Assembly (NCBI GenBank): GCA_007026445.1
Contig: VDMD01000045.1
Coordinates: forward strand, 124,001 to 188,000
Origin: Schizophyllum amplum
Taxonomy: Eukaryota > Basidiomycota > Agaricomycetes > Agaricales > Schizophyllaceae
Length of the DNA: 64,000 nt
Reading direction: 5' to 3'
Shown: positions 34,030-46,131 of the stretch, in pieces
How the letters are laid out: each line of letters starts with the position of its first letter
Numbering within the stretch: position 1 is the first letter of the stretch
Notes under the pieces: model-generated
Database searches by the model: none
Told to the model about the DNA's origin: nothing
What the model saw: the letters and a program-made list of their open reading frames with translations, nothing else
Made by a program: the position numbers and the translations under genes

Positions 34030-37000
34030 CTACGCCAACGGATCGAAGTCGCCCCACGCGTCTTTCGATGGTGGCTTCTGTGCATTCCACGTCGGTTGTG
34101 CCGGTCGTGAAGGCGTCAAAATACTCCCCATGCCCGGCGGAGGTGTTGCGCTGACGGGCGGCGCGTACAGTGGCGGGTTGTTGAAGGCAGGTAACGACGG
34201 GGCCGCCGGAGACGTCGGCTGCATGGGCGTCATTGTAGAGGCAGATCCGCCAAACGGAGTCGAGGAGAGAGATATGTTGTAATTCGGACCCGTATAGCTG
34301 GGTTGTTGTGTCGGCGCCTGAGGCTTTGACGACGATGTCATGGTATACGAACTTGTTGAATGCGAGGAAGCGCCAGTCATGGTGGGCTGGAGCGGCGGCG
34401 CGGAGAAAGACATGGGCGTGTGGCTGGTCACAGGCGACGACGGTGATGGGAAGTTGAAGGGCGACACGTTTATGGGCTTAGCGCCTAGCTTGGAGGGCCG
34501 ATGCTGTACCTCTGGTCTGGCATGGAGCGTGGGGGATGCCATAGCAGACTGTGACGGTGATGTCGTGTGCGCAGGCGTGCTCGGTATCGAGGGAGTAGCT
34601 GAAGGCGTCTTCGACGTCTACAGTGACGTTAGGAACGACCTATGCCACAAACGAAGCTTACTCACACTGTCCGCGAAGATGCTGCCCCAGACGTCGTCAT
34701 CCCATGACTTGTTATTCGCCTCTCCTGTGCCATTGCTTGTAGTCGTTGCTGTAGAGGAGGCTGCGGTACCATTCGCTCGCCCCACGAGACTCTCGAAGTC
34801 CATGTTGGTCGCCACAGGAACAACAGTCCCGTTTGTCTGCGTCGCCGACCTGTCTTCTATCCGCTGAGAATCCCGCAGGAACTGATTATGTTCCGACTCG
34901 ACACGGTCGCCGAGCTGCCGAATTACGGACATGAATCGTTGGAATTGCTGGACGTTCAACACTGGTATGGCGTGTCAGTCGAGCATCGTGCACAGCAAGG
35001 CCCGGCTCACTTGGACCCATAGACATGGCCCATAGTTGAGGAAGCACAAGGGTTGCTACAGCCTCGCGGTCGACCTTGAAGCCCATTGCCTCCTGGACCG
35101 AGAGTGTGGCCATCTGCGGAGGATGATGAGTGGCGGCATCATGGCTGGGGTTGCAGCCGGCACACCATTACTGCCGGCTCTTTCGTCCTTATTTTTGACA
35201 ACAGGGGCACCAGCTTCTGAGTCAAGCTGGTCTGCGGGTAAAGTCAAGATCACGAGGAGCCTCTCAAGGCGAAGTGCGAACCTGATCCAAGGTCTTGACC
35301 ATCACCAAGAAAGTCGCAAGGGTTGCCACTTTCACACTGAGCACCCGTGTCTTTGTGAAGACCAGCTAGGGATGAAATTAGCAGCCGTTCTTTCCCTAAA
35401 CAATGAAATGTGTCGCACAGCGACGCGAGGAAACATGACTCCTTGGATCTCCGCGTAGTCAATGGTCTCACATAGATCCGGGACCACAGCAAGAGCACGT
35501 TCTTGCACGACCGTATGTTCCGAGTCGAGGGCGTTGTACACCAATGGGAGAACCTCTACAACACCGTCAATGCTTGAAACGGTACATAGAGAATTACGCA
35601 CGCGTCCTAAAGACCTTCTTCTCAGTTTTCTCCTGAAGTAGCTTCAAGTTCTCCAGCAGCGTCAGCATATTCTGCGGCGGCTCCTTGACGGCGAACAAGG
35701 GCTTCAGACTCGGCAGCACGAGGTTACCGAATTGGATCGGTGTCAACGCGTTGGCGATGGCGAAGACGTTGGGTAAAATGTAAGGTAGAAGATGAGTGTC
35801 TTTCATCTGTTGCGCAGTCCGTTGAGCATATTGTTTGTGGTGCTCTGCGCAGACGTACCTCTTCCAACAAAGAGGGGAGGATTTTCCGTGTGCGTAAGCC
35901 CTCGCTAAAACGATCCAGCACCGAGGTCAACCCCTTCATGAAGGATATCTTCTCCTCCCTCGTCTTGGTCGTGAAGTTGGTACGGTCGAGGAAATTCAGG
36001 GTAGATATCGGAAGGGAGTTGAAGAAAGGCATGGTCGGTAGCGTTGATGGGTGGGCCGACCGGTAGCGTGTCGACTGACTAACGTTCGAAGAAGACCTGC
36101 ATACATGCGCCCCTCAGCAACTTTGGCGTGGATTGTAAAGACGAGCTACATACCTTGTAGATCGGGATCCAAGCGGTCCATTCCAGGTATAGGTTTGCCG
36201 GCGTTTTCACGTAGTCCACCCAAACTCCCGTGTGTTTTGAACGGGGTGAGCCTTTGCAATGGACAGCGTAAAGTAAGCATCCCAATGAGTACATGTCGGA
36301 TGCAGTGAGAAGCTGCTCGTCAAGCGCGTACTCGGGAGCTGACAGTGGATGTTAGAAGGTCGTCTCAAGACGCAGACGTTCGAACAACCCATGTAATCGA
36401 ATGACCGCTGAATGTAGGCTGGTACCCGCCCATCGAATGTGGGAAATTCCCAGCGGGTCGGGTTGCCGTCGCCAGACAGCAGGGGTATTGTCAAACCCAG
36501 GCCAGAAATCTTCCAGTCACCCTAGAATTACCCATATTTAGCAACGCTCGGGCGAGGTGTAGGAAGAACGCACAGCACTATTGATGATGACGCTTTCGGG
36601 ATTGATGTTGGAATGAATCAACTTCGCAGAGGAGTGGAGGAATGACAACCCCTTGCATATCTGCAAGACACCCTTCTGGATCTACGACGCAAACGGCTGT
36701 CATTGAGTAAACAACAGCAGATTCGTGAAAGGGACGGGACCACGACTCACTTCGATTTCATCCAGCTCGACCAGCGGTGCGTGTCTGCCAGCACCGGGTA
36801 TGGCTGAGTCGAGAGAGCAGATAATAGGCTCCGTCGCGAAGGTAAGTTCGTTGCGCGTTTCTTCGAGCGGTTCGACCATCTCTTTAATTCATCTCAGCGT
36901 CCGGCAACGACTGTAGTCTCACATTCACTGACCCAATATAGACGGGTGGCGGAACTTGGATAGTGCGGACGCCTAACCCGATCTCGTCAGAAGTACTTTG

Positions 37001-37332
37001 CGAAGACAACGCATCATAACGCACCTCTGCTTCAGAACCTCCAGGGCTCTATCCTTCGCCACCGGTCCCAGTCTCTCCATCTCGGCGCCGCGTTTGTCGA
37101 AGCTCCATACTGAGACACGTTTGCTCGTGACCTTGTGCGTCGCCGACTGCACCTTCCAAAGACCGATGAAGACAGACGGCGCGAAGGGGGTTGATGGACC
37201 AGATCCTGGGGAGCGTGCCCCAGGAGCCGGGGAGCCTGTCCTGCTGCCGGCCGTGCTGCTGAGGCCGGTGCCGATATTGTAGTTCTGCGACACATTAGTG
37301 CGCGCAAAGAAGGACGTCGCGGCGGCGAGCAT
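34030..37332 (-). CDS. SCYL2-type SCY1-like pseudokinase
   Basis: SCYL2/CVAK104 proteins are kinase-fold proteins lacking key catalytic residues; they bind clathrin and AP adaptors in Golgi-endosome traffic. Start 37332 (MLAAATSFFARTNVSQNYNI). The N-lobe has VWSFDKRGAE and ASALSKFRHPSILG. The catalytic loop region reads LSFLHSSAKLIHSNINPES, where HSN replaces HRD, and GDWKISGLGL replaces DFG, as expected of a pseudokinase. HEAT-like repeats follow (FSEGLRTRKILPSLLEE, LLPYILPNVFAIANALTP, VLPLVYNALDSEH). The Ser/Pro/Thr-rich tail ends in DAWGDFDPLA, an acidic/aromatic adaptor-type motif. The frame breaks at 36243-36246 (coding CCCC where CCCCC restores KGSPPFKTHGSLG). About 900 residues. Confidence 0.87.
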
Positions 37333-37988
37333 CACGACGGTCGAGAGATAGCTGTGAGTAGCGCTCAAGCGCACAGACAAGTGGACAGAAGCGCGTCGCG
37401 TGGAGCACCTCGGCAAAGAGCGTTGGCGGCCACGTGCCTCATGTTGTTGAACTTTGCACCTCTGAGTCCGACATCGGTCACCCCTGTGGAGTCAAGCGTC
37501 CTTTTCTCTTAGTGGTAGGGATGGTGGATGGCTCGTGTCGTGGTCCCCATATGCTTTGCAATAGGGAGAAAAAATAATACCACTGATGAATATGCTACAG
37601 TAGGGTTTAAGTGCAATACATAGCCGACAACTTGGCACATCGACGCTGCTAATCGCGACCCTCGCTTGAGACCGAAGACTCGAGCTCTGCAGCTGTTGCG
37701 GCCTAACAGCCACCCGGGACTTGGTACGCATGTCAGTAAACCAGTCGCCTTTGGTGGCACAATATCATGAGCAGTCACCAGATTGTCTGCGCTGTCTGTG
37801 GCAGACGGTGGCGGTAATCCGGACGCTGGTTCCGAATTCGCGCGCTTTATGAACTTAGGATGCCTACGATGTGTCACGTACCATCACCCCACGCCCCCGA
37901 AGTAGCCATTTGCTGGGTCGTGTGCGTACAACAACGCTTGAAAAACTATGGTACAACATGAACAAGTACAGTGCGCAAAAAGGCCGGT
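37333..37988. other. Intergenic between SCYL2-like and MFS genes
   Basis: About 650 bases holding the SCYL2-like promoter (transcribed leftward) and the MFS gene 3' flank. Short ORFs are present but none has coding character. Confidence 0.5.
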
Positions 37989-40363
37989 TTACTGCGCGCA
38001 GAACGAGTCAGCATTATTGCAGATCGAAGACGCAGCACCAAAACTCACCAGAACGTAGCGGAAAGCGGGATTCTTCCAGTCGGACAGATCCTCCTTGTCG
38101 AGCGCCTCTTTGTCGTACTGGAGCCTGCCTTCAGCAACGGCGCGGTCCCGGATGCGGTTGGCACGCCAAAGATGAAGCGCAGGATGAGGATAATCACGAT
38201 CTGCGGGAAGACGCGTCAGCTACCTATGTGCCAAACCCCAGCTCGAGCATACCTCAACAGCGCGCGAGGTCAGGCACGCAATGATACCGCTGCGGTACTG
38301 AGGAGCTTCCGAGTCGAAGAAGAGGAAGGGGCCGATGATGTTCCCGGCCGCGACGCCCAGGAAAACAGCCGCGGTAGCAAGCGCTTTCTTCGTCTGTCCG
38401 CCCACGTTGCCGGAAACGAGCGAGAGGCCGACGACGAAGGTTGCGTTTGAGGCACCAGTGATCCCTGTATCGCAATCAGCTTGATGCAAAGTTGAGGAGA
38501 CACGGAGGACTTACAGTAGCCAAAAGTCGCAAGCCCTTGTTCTCCGTGAAGGCGATCAAGGCGAAGCCGAGGACGGTGGGAATGTTGGTAAACACCATCA
38601 TCCATGTGCGAGAGCCCTCGGGAAGCCGCTCGTTGCCAAAGATTGCGAAAAGAATGCTGGAACACGGGTCAGTCAATTCTGAAGAGAGAAGGCGGTATAA
38701 TTCAACATACAAAAGCACGATGATGATGCCGTAGGGGATCTGCATCAACGTCGTCTGCAGCGTGTCGAAACCGAAGCCCTTCACAATGAGTGTGCCGAAG
38801 TTGGAGGTGCCACCCTATATACAGAGTCAGATCTTCACTCGACGCGGCTTGGTCAACGCCCATACGCACGTTAGGTATGTTCGCAGTGAGGCCGAAGAGG
38901 AAGAACAGGTACGTCTTCGGGTCGATAAACGCTTCCAGACTTGACTCGCGTCCCACTGGCGCCGCTCCTTCCCAGCGTAGTCGTTCCGCTTGCGGCTGAG
39001 AATCGTCAGGCGCTCCTTGCGCGTGAACCACTTCGACAGATGAGGCGAGTCGGGCACGAAGAAGAACATGGCGACAGCCCAGATGCAGCAGAGCGCCCCG
39101 ATGATGATGAACTCGTATTTCCACGAGTGCTCGCCGCCGTTGATCTGCAGAGGGTGAGCGTGAAGAAGAGTCTGTTAAGTGCGCAAATCATACCTGGCCG
39201 ATCCCATAGCCTAGAAGCCCACCAATGGCGATACCGAAGCCGTTGGCGCTGTACCAGTAACCGATGCGCCTAGGCTGCTGCGCGCGAGTATACCACATCC
39301 CTGCACGGCGTCAGTACGTACGCGAACTCATGGCCGTACAAGGACCTTACCTGTGATCATGACGAAAGCGGGGTCGGCAGTAGCCTCTGCAGCACCAGAG
39401 ATCGTGCGCAGAACGGCCATGTCGATGAAGTTCTTGCTTGCCGCTTGCGCCATCAAGAAGACGCCCCAAAGGAAAATCTGACAACACAGATAAGATGATA
39501 AATATTTTGAAGTGAGACTCGTTAAACGCACGTTGAACGCGAGATACTTGTTGATGGGGAACTTCTGCATGAGCAAGTTCGTCGGAAGCGCCCAAGCAAG
39601 CCAGCCGACTATATAATCGGATCAATAAACACAATAACGACGGGCGAGCTCAACGTACAGTAGAAGAGGCTGGACAGCCAGCTCTAAACTGGTATGAGAA
39701 CGCGGAAGAACTGAAGTCGTTGAGCTCACGCACGTATTGTTCGCCGTTGAGATGGAGGTCGTCCTTGATACCAAATATAGCTGGAGAAGAGTGTCAACGT
39801 GCGGTGCTCCAAGGTGTTCAGCGAAGCGCGTACCGGCGTAGGACAGAGTCGTCTTGTCGCTGCATAGATAAAGTCAGCGTGCTTGAACGGGACCCCGTCC
39901 ACTTTTACGCACATGTAGTAGAACTGGGAGAAGGAATGAGCTCGCAGTAGACATTAGGCACACAAAAGCACTTACTGCATAGCAGACCGCCAAGCATGGC
40001 ATGATCAGGAGCTAAGCGAGCCGATGTCAGCGACGATAAGGCGCAGGTCAATGGTGGCAAACGCACATCGATCTTGCGTTCTATCCTCTTGACCTCCTTT
40101 GCGTTGAGCTCGGTCGTGTTCATGTCCGCGACGTCGTCCATGAACTGCTTGGAAGGGTTCTGCTTGAACAGCTTTCCCCAGAAGCCAGGGTGCGCGTCCA
40201 CATCGAGCGTCGTGTCGCGGTCGTCCCAGTCGCGTTTGTCCGGGTTCGCCACCTCGACCTCCTCGATAGTGGGCTTTTCAGCCACCTTCAAGGATGACGT
40301 GGTTCGAGCCTCGTCGATGTCCATTGCTTGCGGGACAGCGTCGGCGGGAGCGAGGTGATGCAT
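37989..40363 (-). CDS. MFS transporter, Dal5-like anion:cation symporter family
   Basis: A plasma-membrane permease of the allantoate/nicotinate/vitamin group. Start MHHLAPADAV at 40363, with a long acidic cytosolic N-terminus containing WDDRDTTLDVDAHPGFW. Transmembrane segments include LLIMPCLAVCYAFYYVDKTT, SLFYFGWLAWALPTNLLMQKFP, IFLWGVFLMAQAASKNF, GIAIGGLLGYGIGQI, FIIIGALCCIWAVAMFFFVP, TYLFFLFGLTANIPNG, TLMQIPYGIIIVLLYV and AGNIIGPFLFF. The family loop RTISGAAEA and FVPDSPHLSKWFTRKE are present. The tail reads DWKNPAFRYVL with TAA directly after the last intron. Two frame breaks, at about 38158 and 38932, each restored by one added base (GVPNRIRDRAV; WKAFIDPKTY). It is divergent from the adenylating reductase. 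Substrate unknown. Confidence 0.87.
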
Positions 40364-41221
40364 GGCGAAGAGGAAGGCAGCAACCTACTTGACCATTGAC
40401 AGTTCGCGCATTTTGTACCAAGTGAGGAGAGCGCGTAAGTCGCGTGCTCTCACGGGCGGTCCGCGCGGGCCACTGGACTGAATTGGGTGCCAACAACGGG
40501 CAAGGGGCAAGCTGCGCGACCTCCGAGTTGGTCAAAGGGCTCCGCGCAGAGGGACGGACCTATCATGGGACCGGTTCCCAGTCCTGTTCCTGCAATAGCG
40601 CGCGCGTAATGTGCGTCAAACATGGCGGATGTGGGGAATGCGGGGAACATGGGGATCATTTGGCAAAAGTGATTGGGTTGGATGACCCACAAGAGCGGTT
40701 TTGACGCCGCCTCCTCAACTGGTCATGTGAGGGTCAGCCACTGCTTCATGTCAATTAATTGTTTTCCGGGTCGTGGGTTCAAGAAAAGAGGATGGGCGCA
40801 CCGAAAGGGCCTTTTGAGGCTCAAACTAAAATAAGCACGCTCTGTTACGCGATGAATAGGAAGATGCATGGACCGTATGCCCTCCCTCCTTCTCCACGTT
40901 CCCTCTCAAGGTCCTCTCCTCTTCTCAGTACACCAGTTGACCTAAAATAGCGCCTCCGTGCTAAAAAGCGTCACGCGCACGTCTTGCGCCACCTAAATCA
41001 GTCCGGTCAGTGCCCTGGTCGAAGCAGGGGAATACCTATACTACCCTTACACATGAGACATTGAAGTGGGGACCGGGCTGGCAGGCACTTGCGCTCCGCC
41101 CTGTCATTCCAGCGCTCGCGAGAGGAAATGGGCCGCGGCGGCCCGGTCCAACAGCGGAAGATGAGATATAGATATGGGTCCCCGCGCGAAGTCGGCCGCG
41201 CATTGCTCTCCCACCTTGACC
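40364..41221. promoter_or_regulatory. 858-base divergent region, MFS / adenylating reductase
   Basis: The start codons of the permease and the NRPS-like gene point away from each other across this region, so it contains both promoters and could co-regulate them. No coding signal seen. No transcription-factor site is assigned. Confidence 0.5.
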
Positions 41222-44200
41222 ATGACGTCCATCGAGTACCACTGCCGCTCATTGACTGAGCTCCTCGAGAAACGAGCGCGCGAAACGCCCGACCGCGTCG
41301 CCATCTACACCGGAGAAGCAAATGACGATCCCAGCAAGCTCCTTCAGCCATTGACGTACGACTTGCCTAATGGGTGATGGACCTACAACTGACTTCTCAC
41401 GCCTGGTAGGTACGGAGAAGTGTCGAAGGCGGTGGACAGGCTGGCCTGGCACTACGCCGCCATCCCTGGATTCATGCCCGAGCCCGCTGCTGATGGGATA
41501 CCTCCTCCCCGATCGTCGCCGTGCTCGTCAGCAGCGCCATCGATGAGTCGTTCCTCGAAATCGCGCTCGCTAAGCTCGGCATGACTGCGCTGCTCCTCTC
41601 TGTCAACAACTCCGTCCAGGCCGTCGCGCACTTGACAAAGCTGACAAAAGCCACGCACCTAATCTATGGGCCACGCTTCGTAGATGAAGCGCACGAGGCT
41701 CAGCGCATCCTCCGGGAGCAGGACATAGATATTGGGATTATTCCTGATCAGCGCTTTCCGCTATGGGGCGAAGCCGGCGCAGCAGCGGCGCCCTCGAAGC
41801 CTTACCAGGCGCGCCTGACTCCCGACCAGGAGCGCACCCGTCCTGGCGTTCTCCTCCATTCCTCCGGTTCGGTAAGCCACTCGCACATAGACGCTTATTG
41901 CGCTCTTGACACGCCCGCAGACCGGCTTCCCCAAGCCCGTTTACATCACACACTATGGCCTCGTAGCCAACATCGCGCTGAATCAGAATAAGCCGGCATT
42001 CAGCACGCTGCCCGTGTTCCACGGATATGGGCACTTCGCCATGTAAGTCAAGTGCCCGACGCGCCGTGAAGATTGTGCTGAAATCGGTCCCAAGTTTCCG
42101 GTGCTTCTACTCTTGCCAGCCCATCACTCTGTTCCCGCCACACCTACCCCTGACGTCGGGCAACATCGTCAGGGTGCTGGCGGCCTCGCCTCCAGTGAAG
42201 CAATGTTTCGCTGTACCCTATGTCATCAAGCTTCTAGGCGAGACCGTCGAGGGCATCGACGCGCTGGCAAGCTTCGATGTCGTGAGCTATGCTGGGGCCG
42301 CTCTCCCTGTACGTGAGCTCGCCTTGTCTTGCGGAGCCCAAGTTGACGCGCATGATGGTAGGACGACCTCGGCGACCGTTTGACGAAGGCGAATGTAAAC
42401 CTCCTGAGCATATATGGAACCACCGAGGTTAGCTTCCACTGGGCACAGCACGACGAATACACACTGACCTTCCACCCAGACCGGCTCTCTCATGAACTCG
42501 CAACGCGACTTCATCAACGACAAGCTCTGGAATTGGGTTCGACCCCTTCCCTCTAGCAAGGACTTCCTCGTGTTTGAGACCCGCGGCGACAACACCTTCG
42601 AGCTCGTCGTGAGAGACGGCTACCCGCCCAAGATCGAGACGAATCGCCCCGACGGCTCGTACGCCACAAAGGACCTCTTCCTACAGAACCCGCAGCGCGC
42701 CGGGCTGTACAAGTACGTCGGCCGCCTCGACGACACGCTCGTGCAGACACTGGGTGAGAAGACAAACCCGGTGCCGATTGAGCTCGCGATCCGTGGGAAC
42801 AGCCCGCTGGTGCGGGAGGCGATTGTATTTGGAGCGGGGAGGCCGCAAACAGGATGCCTCATTGTGCCCAGTGACATGGCGAAGGATATGCCGCGCGCCG
42901 AGTTGCTAGAGAAGATCTGGCCAGTCATCGAGATGGCGAACGAGGCCGCACCGACGCATTCGCGCTTGCTGCCGGAGATGATCGAGGTCTTGCCGTGAGT
43001 GCCCCTCTTCCTGGTGTGATTCGCCGCCATTGACATTGCCCACCAAAGGTACGGCACCGAGATCCCCGTAGCGACGAAGATGAGCATCCTCCGGCCAGCC
43101 TGCTACGCCAAATTCAAGGACATCATCGACAAGGTATATGACCGCTTCGAGCAGGGCAACCAGGCGGAGAAGCTGCGCCTCACAGGGTCCGAACTCGAGC
43201 AGTTCGTCTTCGATACGATCGCGAAGACGGTTGGCACGACGAAGGCGGGCAGCCTCACGCGTGACATCGACCTCTTCGCATTTGGCGTCGACTCGCTGCA
43301 GGGTACGCGCATTCGCAACACGCTACAGAAGAGCCTGGACCTCGGCGAGCAAGTGCTTGGGCAGAATGGTGCGTCTCGTAAATATTGTTGGGATAGATGA
43401 GGAGGCTCACTTTGACGCAAGTCGTATACGAGTTCCCTTCGGTGACGAAGCTTGCCGAGCACATCGAGAGCCTGCTATCCGGGGCGGGGGCGGCGACGTC
43501 GGAGGCAGCTGCACACGACGTCATGCTTAAGATGGTCGACAAGTGGGCTGCGCAGCTCATGGCCAAGAAGGCAGAGGGGACAGCCGCCAAGGACTCGCAA
43601 GTCGTCGTAAGTTTGTCGGTATGATCTTCGTGATGTATACTGAAGATGTGCCCTAGCTCCTGACAGGCGCGACCGGATCCCTTGGGGCGCATATACTTGC
43701 GCAGCTCACAGCTTCGCGGCGGTTCAGAAGGTCGTCTGCTTGTCGCGCGCCAAGTCCCACGATGATTCCCTTGCCCGTGTGCAAGACTCGCTTCGGCAGC
43801 GCAAGTTGAGCTTATCCTCGGAGCAGGCCGCCAAGGTCGTCTCCTATGCCGCCGACACCAACGCTGCCGACCTAGGACTCTCCAAGCCCGAGTACGATGC
43901 GCTCGTCGCAGAGGTCACCTCCGTCATTCATGTGTGTCCGCGTCTTCTTCAAACCCTTGCCGTACTTGACGCTCGTCCCAGAACGCTTGGCCCGTTAACT
44001 TCAACCTCAGCATCGGCTCCTACGACGTGCACGTTGGCGGCGTGCTTCATCTCCTCAACGTCGCTCTCGCCTCCGCGCATGGCGCCGACTTCTTCTTCAG
44101 CTCCTCCATCTCTTGCCGACAGGCTGGCCGCGAGGAGCGCGTGCTAGAGGATTTTTCGAACTCGCCCGCTACGGCGGTCGGCACCGGTTACGCGCGCAGC

Positions 44201-44900
44201 AAGTGGGTGGTCGAGAAGCTCTGCCAACGCGCCGCAGAGAGGGGCGTGCGCGTCGGCGTCTTGCGCATCGGGCAGATGGTTGGTGACACGGAATGGTGCG
44301 TTCTGACGGGTGGAAGGCGACAAATTTGTGTTGCTAACTGCTGTATTCAGCGGCGTATGGAATGAGACGGAAGCGTGGCCGCTGATGTTCAAGGGCGCGC
44401 AGACGGTGGGTGCGCTGCCCAGGACGGGCGAGAGCGTCTACTGGCTTCCGGTCGACTTCGCGGGACGCTCCATTGCGGAGATCGTGCACCGAGCGGACGC
44501 GGCGCAGAGCGTCGTGTACCACATCGTCGACCCATTACCAACGAGCTGGGACGACGACATCCTCGGAGGCCTGCGCGATGCGGGGGTCAAGTTCGACGCC
44601 TGTTGACAAGGACGAGTACGTCCGCCGCCTAGAGAACAGTGAGAAGGACCCGGAGAAGAACCCGATTATCAAGTTATTGGTCAGTGGCATGCGAACTTTG
44701 TACCAACAAAGAGAGCTGACCTTTGTCGACAGCCCTTCTTCCGCAGCAGATACCAGAATGCATCGGGGAAGCCACCGATGGTTTTCGTGACTGAGCAGAC
44801 AGGAAAGATAGCACCCAGCATTGCGAACGCACCGCCTACGTCGCGCGATCTCGTTGTCAAGTGGTGCAAGCACTGGCGAGAGACGGGATTCCTGCAATAA
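41222..44900 (+). CDS. NRPS-like adenylation-carrier-reductase (carboxylic acid reductase type)
   Basis: Domain order is that of fungal adenylating reductases: an acid is activated as AMP ester, loaded on a phosphopantetheine carrier and released as aldehyde by an NADPH reductase. Start MTSIEYHCRSLTELLEKRA. The A domain has VLLHSSGS-TGFPKPVYITH, TLPVFHGYGHFA, VSYAGAALP and LLSIYGTTE, YGTTE being the A5-type motif. The carrier is LFAFGVDSLQGTRIRN, with the pantetheine Ser. The reductase has VVLLTGATGSLGAHILAQL (NADP fold), FFFSSSISCRQAG and GYARSKWVVEKL with the Tyr-x3-Lys pair. The C-terminus is LVVKWCKHWRETGFLQ. Three frame breaks: 41507-41510 (CCCC, CCCCC expected), about 43715-43722 and about 44599-44603. 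About 1,070 residues after correction. Substrate cannot be read from sequence. Confidence 0.88.
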
Positions 44901-45226
44901 TTTATGAGCATGTATTCCGAGATGTATGATTGTAGAACGAACCTTATCGGAGGACAACATTGGCGCTGCATCATGCATGCAACCGTAATGTGGCTGTGAA
45001 AGCCCTAAGATAGGCCGCTCAGTACTGTGCAAAATACTGACACGGAAAAAGAGCGATGGATTTGAGTATTCGGGGAGCGCCCGACTCAATAATCATTTCT
45101 GCCTAGACCTGAAGGCCTGGGGAGATACAAAGCAAGTTTACCGTCGGTCGTCTGGTCGCTTGTGCACACGGAGTGGTGGTATTAGTGGATAGCCCAATAT
45201 AAGATAGCCATGTACTCTAGGATAGC
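44901..45226. other. Intergenic, convergent 3' ends
   Basis: About 325 bases between the convergent adenylating reductase and haem lyase genes. No gene seen. Confidence 0.5.
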
Positions 45227-46007
45227 CTAGCTCTGTGGTGCTGGCTTCCCCGGCGCAGGTTGACCTGACGCGCCCGACCCAAGCAGGTCACCGAAAAGTC
45301 GCTCCGCACGCATCTTGACACCTTCCCAGTTGTCTAACGCAGGTCGAACGTCGAGGTAGAAGGATGGGTTGTTATTCCCCTGACTTCTGCCGGTGTAGAA
45401 GTCGATCACATAGCGCGTCCGTGTCCCACATCGGTCGACCGTCCAGTCATGGCGATCGAAGGGTGCAGAGTATCTGTTGAGACGTATACGTAGTCAGACA
45501 TGCGTTCTGTGGTGTACACGCGCGCACGTACCCCAGCATTGTCATTAACGTAGCCTTGGGACTGCGCTGCGTGGGCTTGCCCTGAAAGTTCACAAGCTTC
45601 ACGCCGCCGCACGCCTCGCCGCCTCTCCCTGCCTCCCACCGCTGGATCTCTGCCCACGCACGCTCGTTGACCGCATTGTGTATGGGCACGATCGTCTTCA
45701 TGTCCGCCGCGTGAGGGTCGTGGTTCTTGCGGGCCATGGCTGCATAGAACTGAGCCTCCGAGGGATATACCCAGTTCCCGTCGTCGGACCCGCGCGGGAT
45801 AGAGGAGACCTCGCGGTTCGTGGAGAGGGAGGGGCCGGCCGCGGGGGAGGATGAGCTGCCGAAGAGACGCGCCCACGTCGAGGCCGACGGTGAGCTCGGG
45901 GTGTGATCAACGGGGCATTTGTCGGCGGCGGAGGACTTTCCGTGGTCGACAGGGCAGCCGCCGGAGCTCGTCGAGGGCGGCGGAGTGTGGTCAACGGGAC
46001 AGGACAT
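45227..46007 (-). CDS. CYC3: Cytochrome c haem lyase (holocytochrome c synthase)
   Basis: This enzyme attaches haem to apocytochrome c in the mitochondrial intermembrane space. Two exons, 46007-45532 and 45473-45227, give an intact 240 residues. The N-terminus carries three CPVDH copies (MSCPVDHTP, GCPVDHGKS, KCPVDHTPS), the Cys-Pro haem-regulatory motif typical of the family. The catalytic domain has REVSSIPRG, NWVYPSEAQFYAAMARKNHD, IVPIHNAVNERAWAEIQRWE (the conserved His is the haem ligand in the human enzyme), FQGKPTQRSPKATLMTMLGY, PFDRHDWTVDRCGT and RYVIDFYTG. It shares a 124-base divergent gap with SSF1. Whether it serves cytochrome c, c1 or both is not clear. Confidence 0.94.
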
Positions 46008-46131
46008 GGTGAAGGCCGGAAGCAAGACTCGGCACTCAAGCGCGCTTCGATCGAATATCAACCACGTGGTGCGCCATCACTAATTTTCGAAAACAAAGTC
46101 GAGCGAAGTCGAGTTCCCTCATCTCACACCC
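46008..46131. promoter_or_regulatory. Compact bidirectional promoter, CYC3 / SSF1
   Basis: Only 124 bases separate the two start codons, so core promoters and 5' leaders of the haem lyase and SSF1 must lie here or overlap neighbouring exons. Confidence 0.6.
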
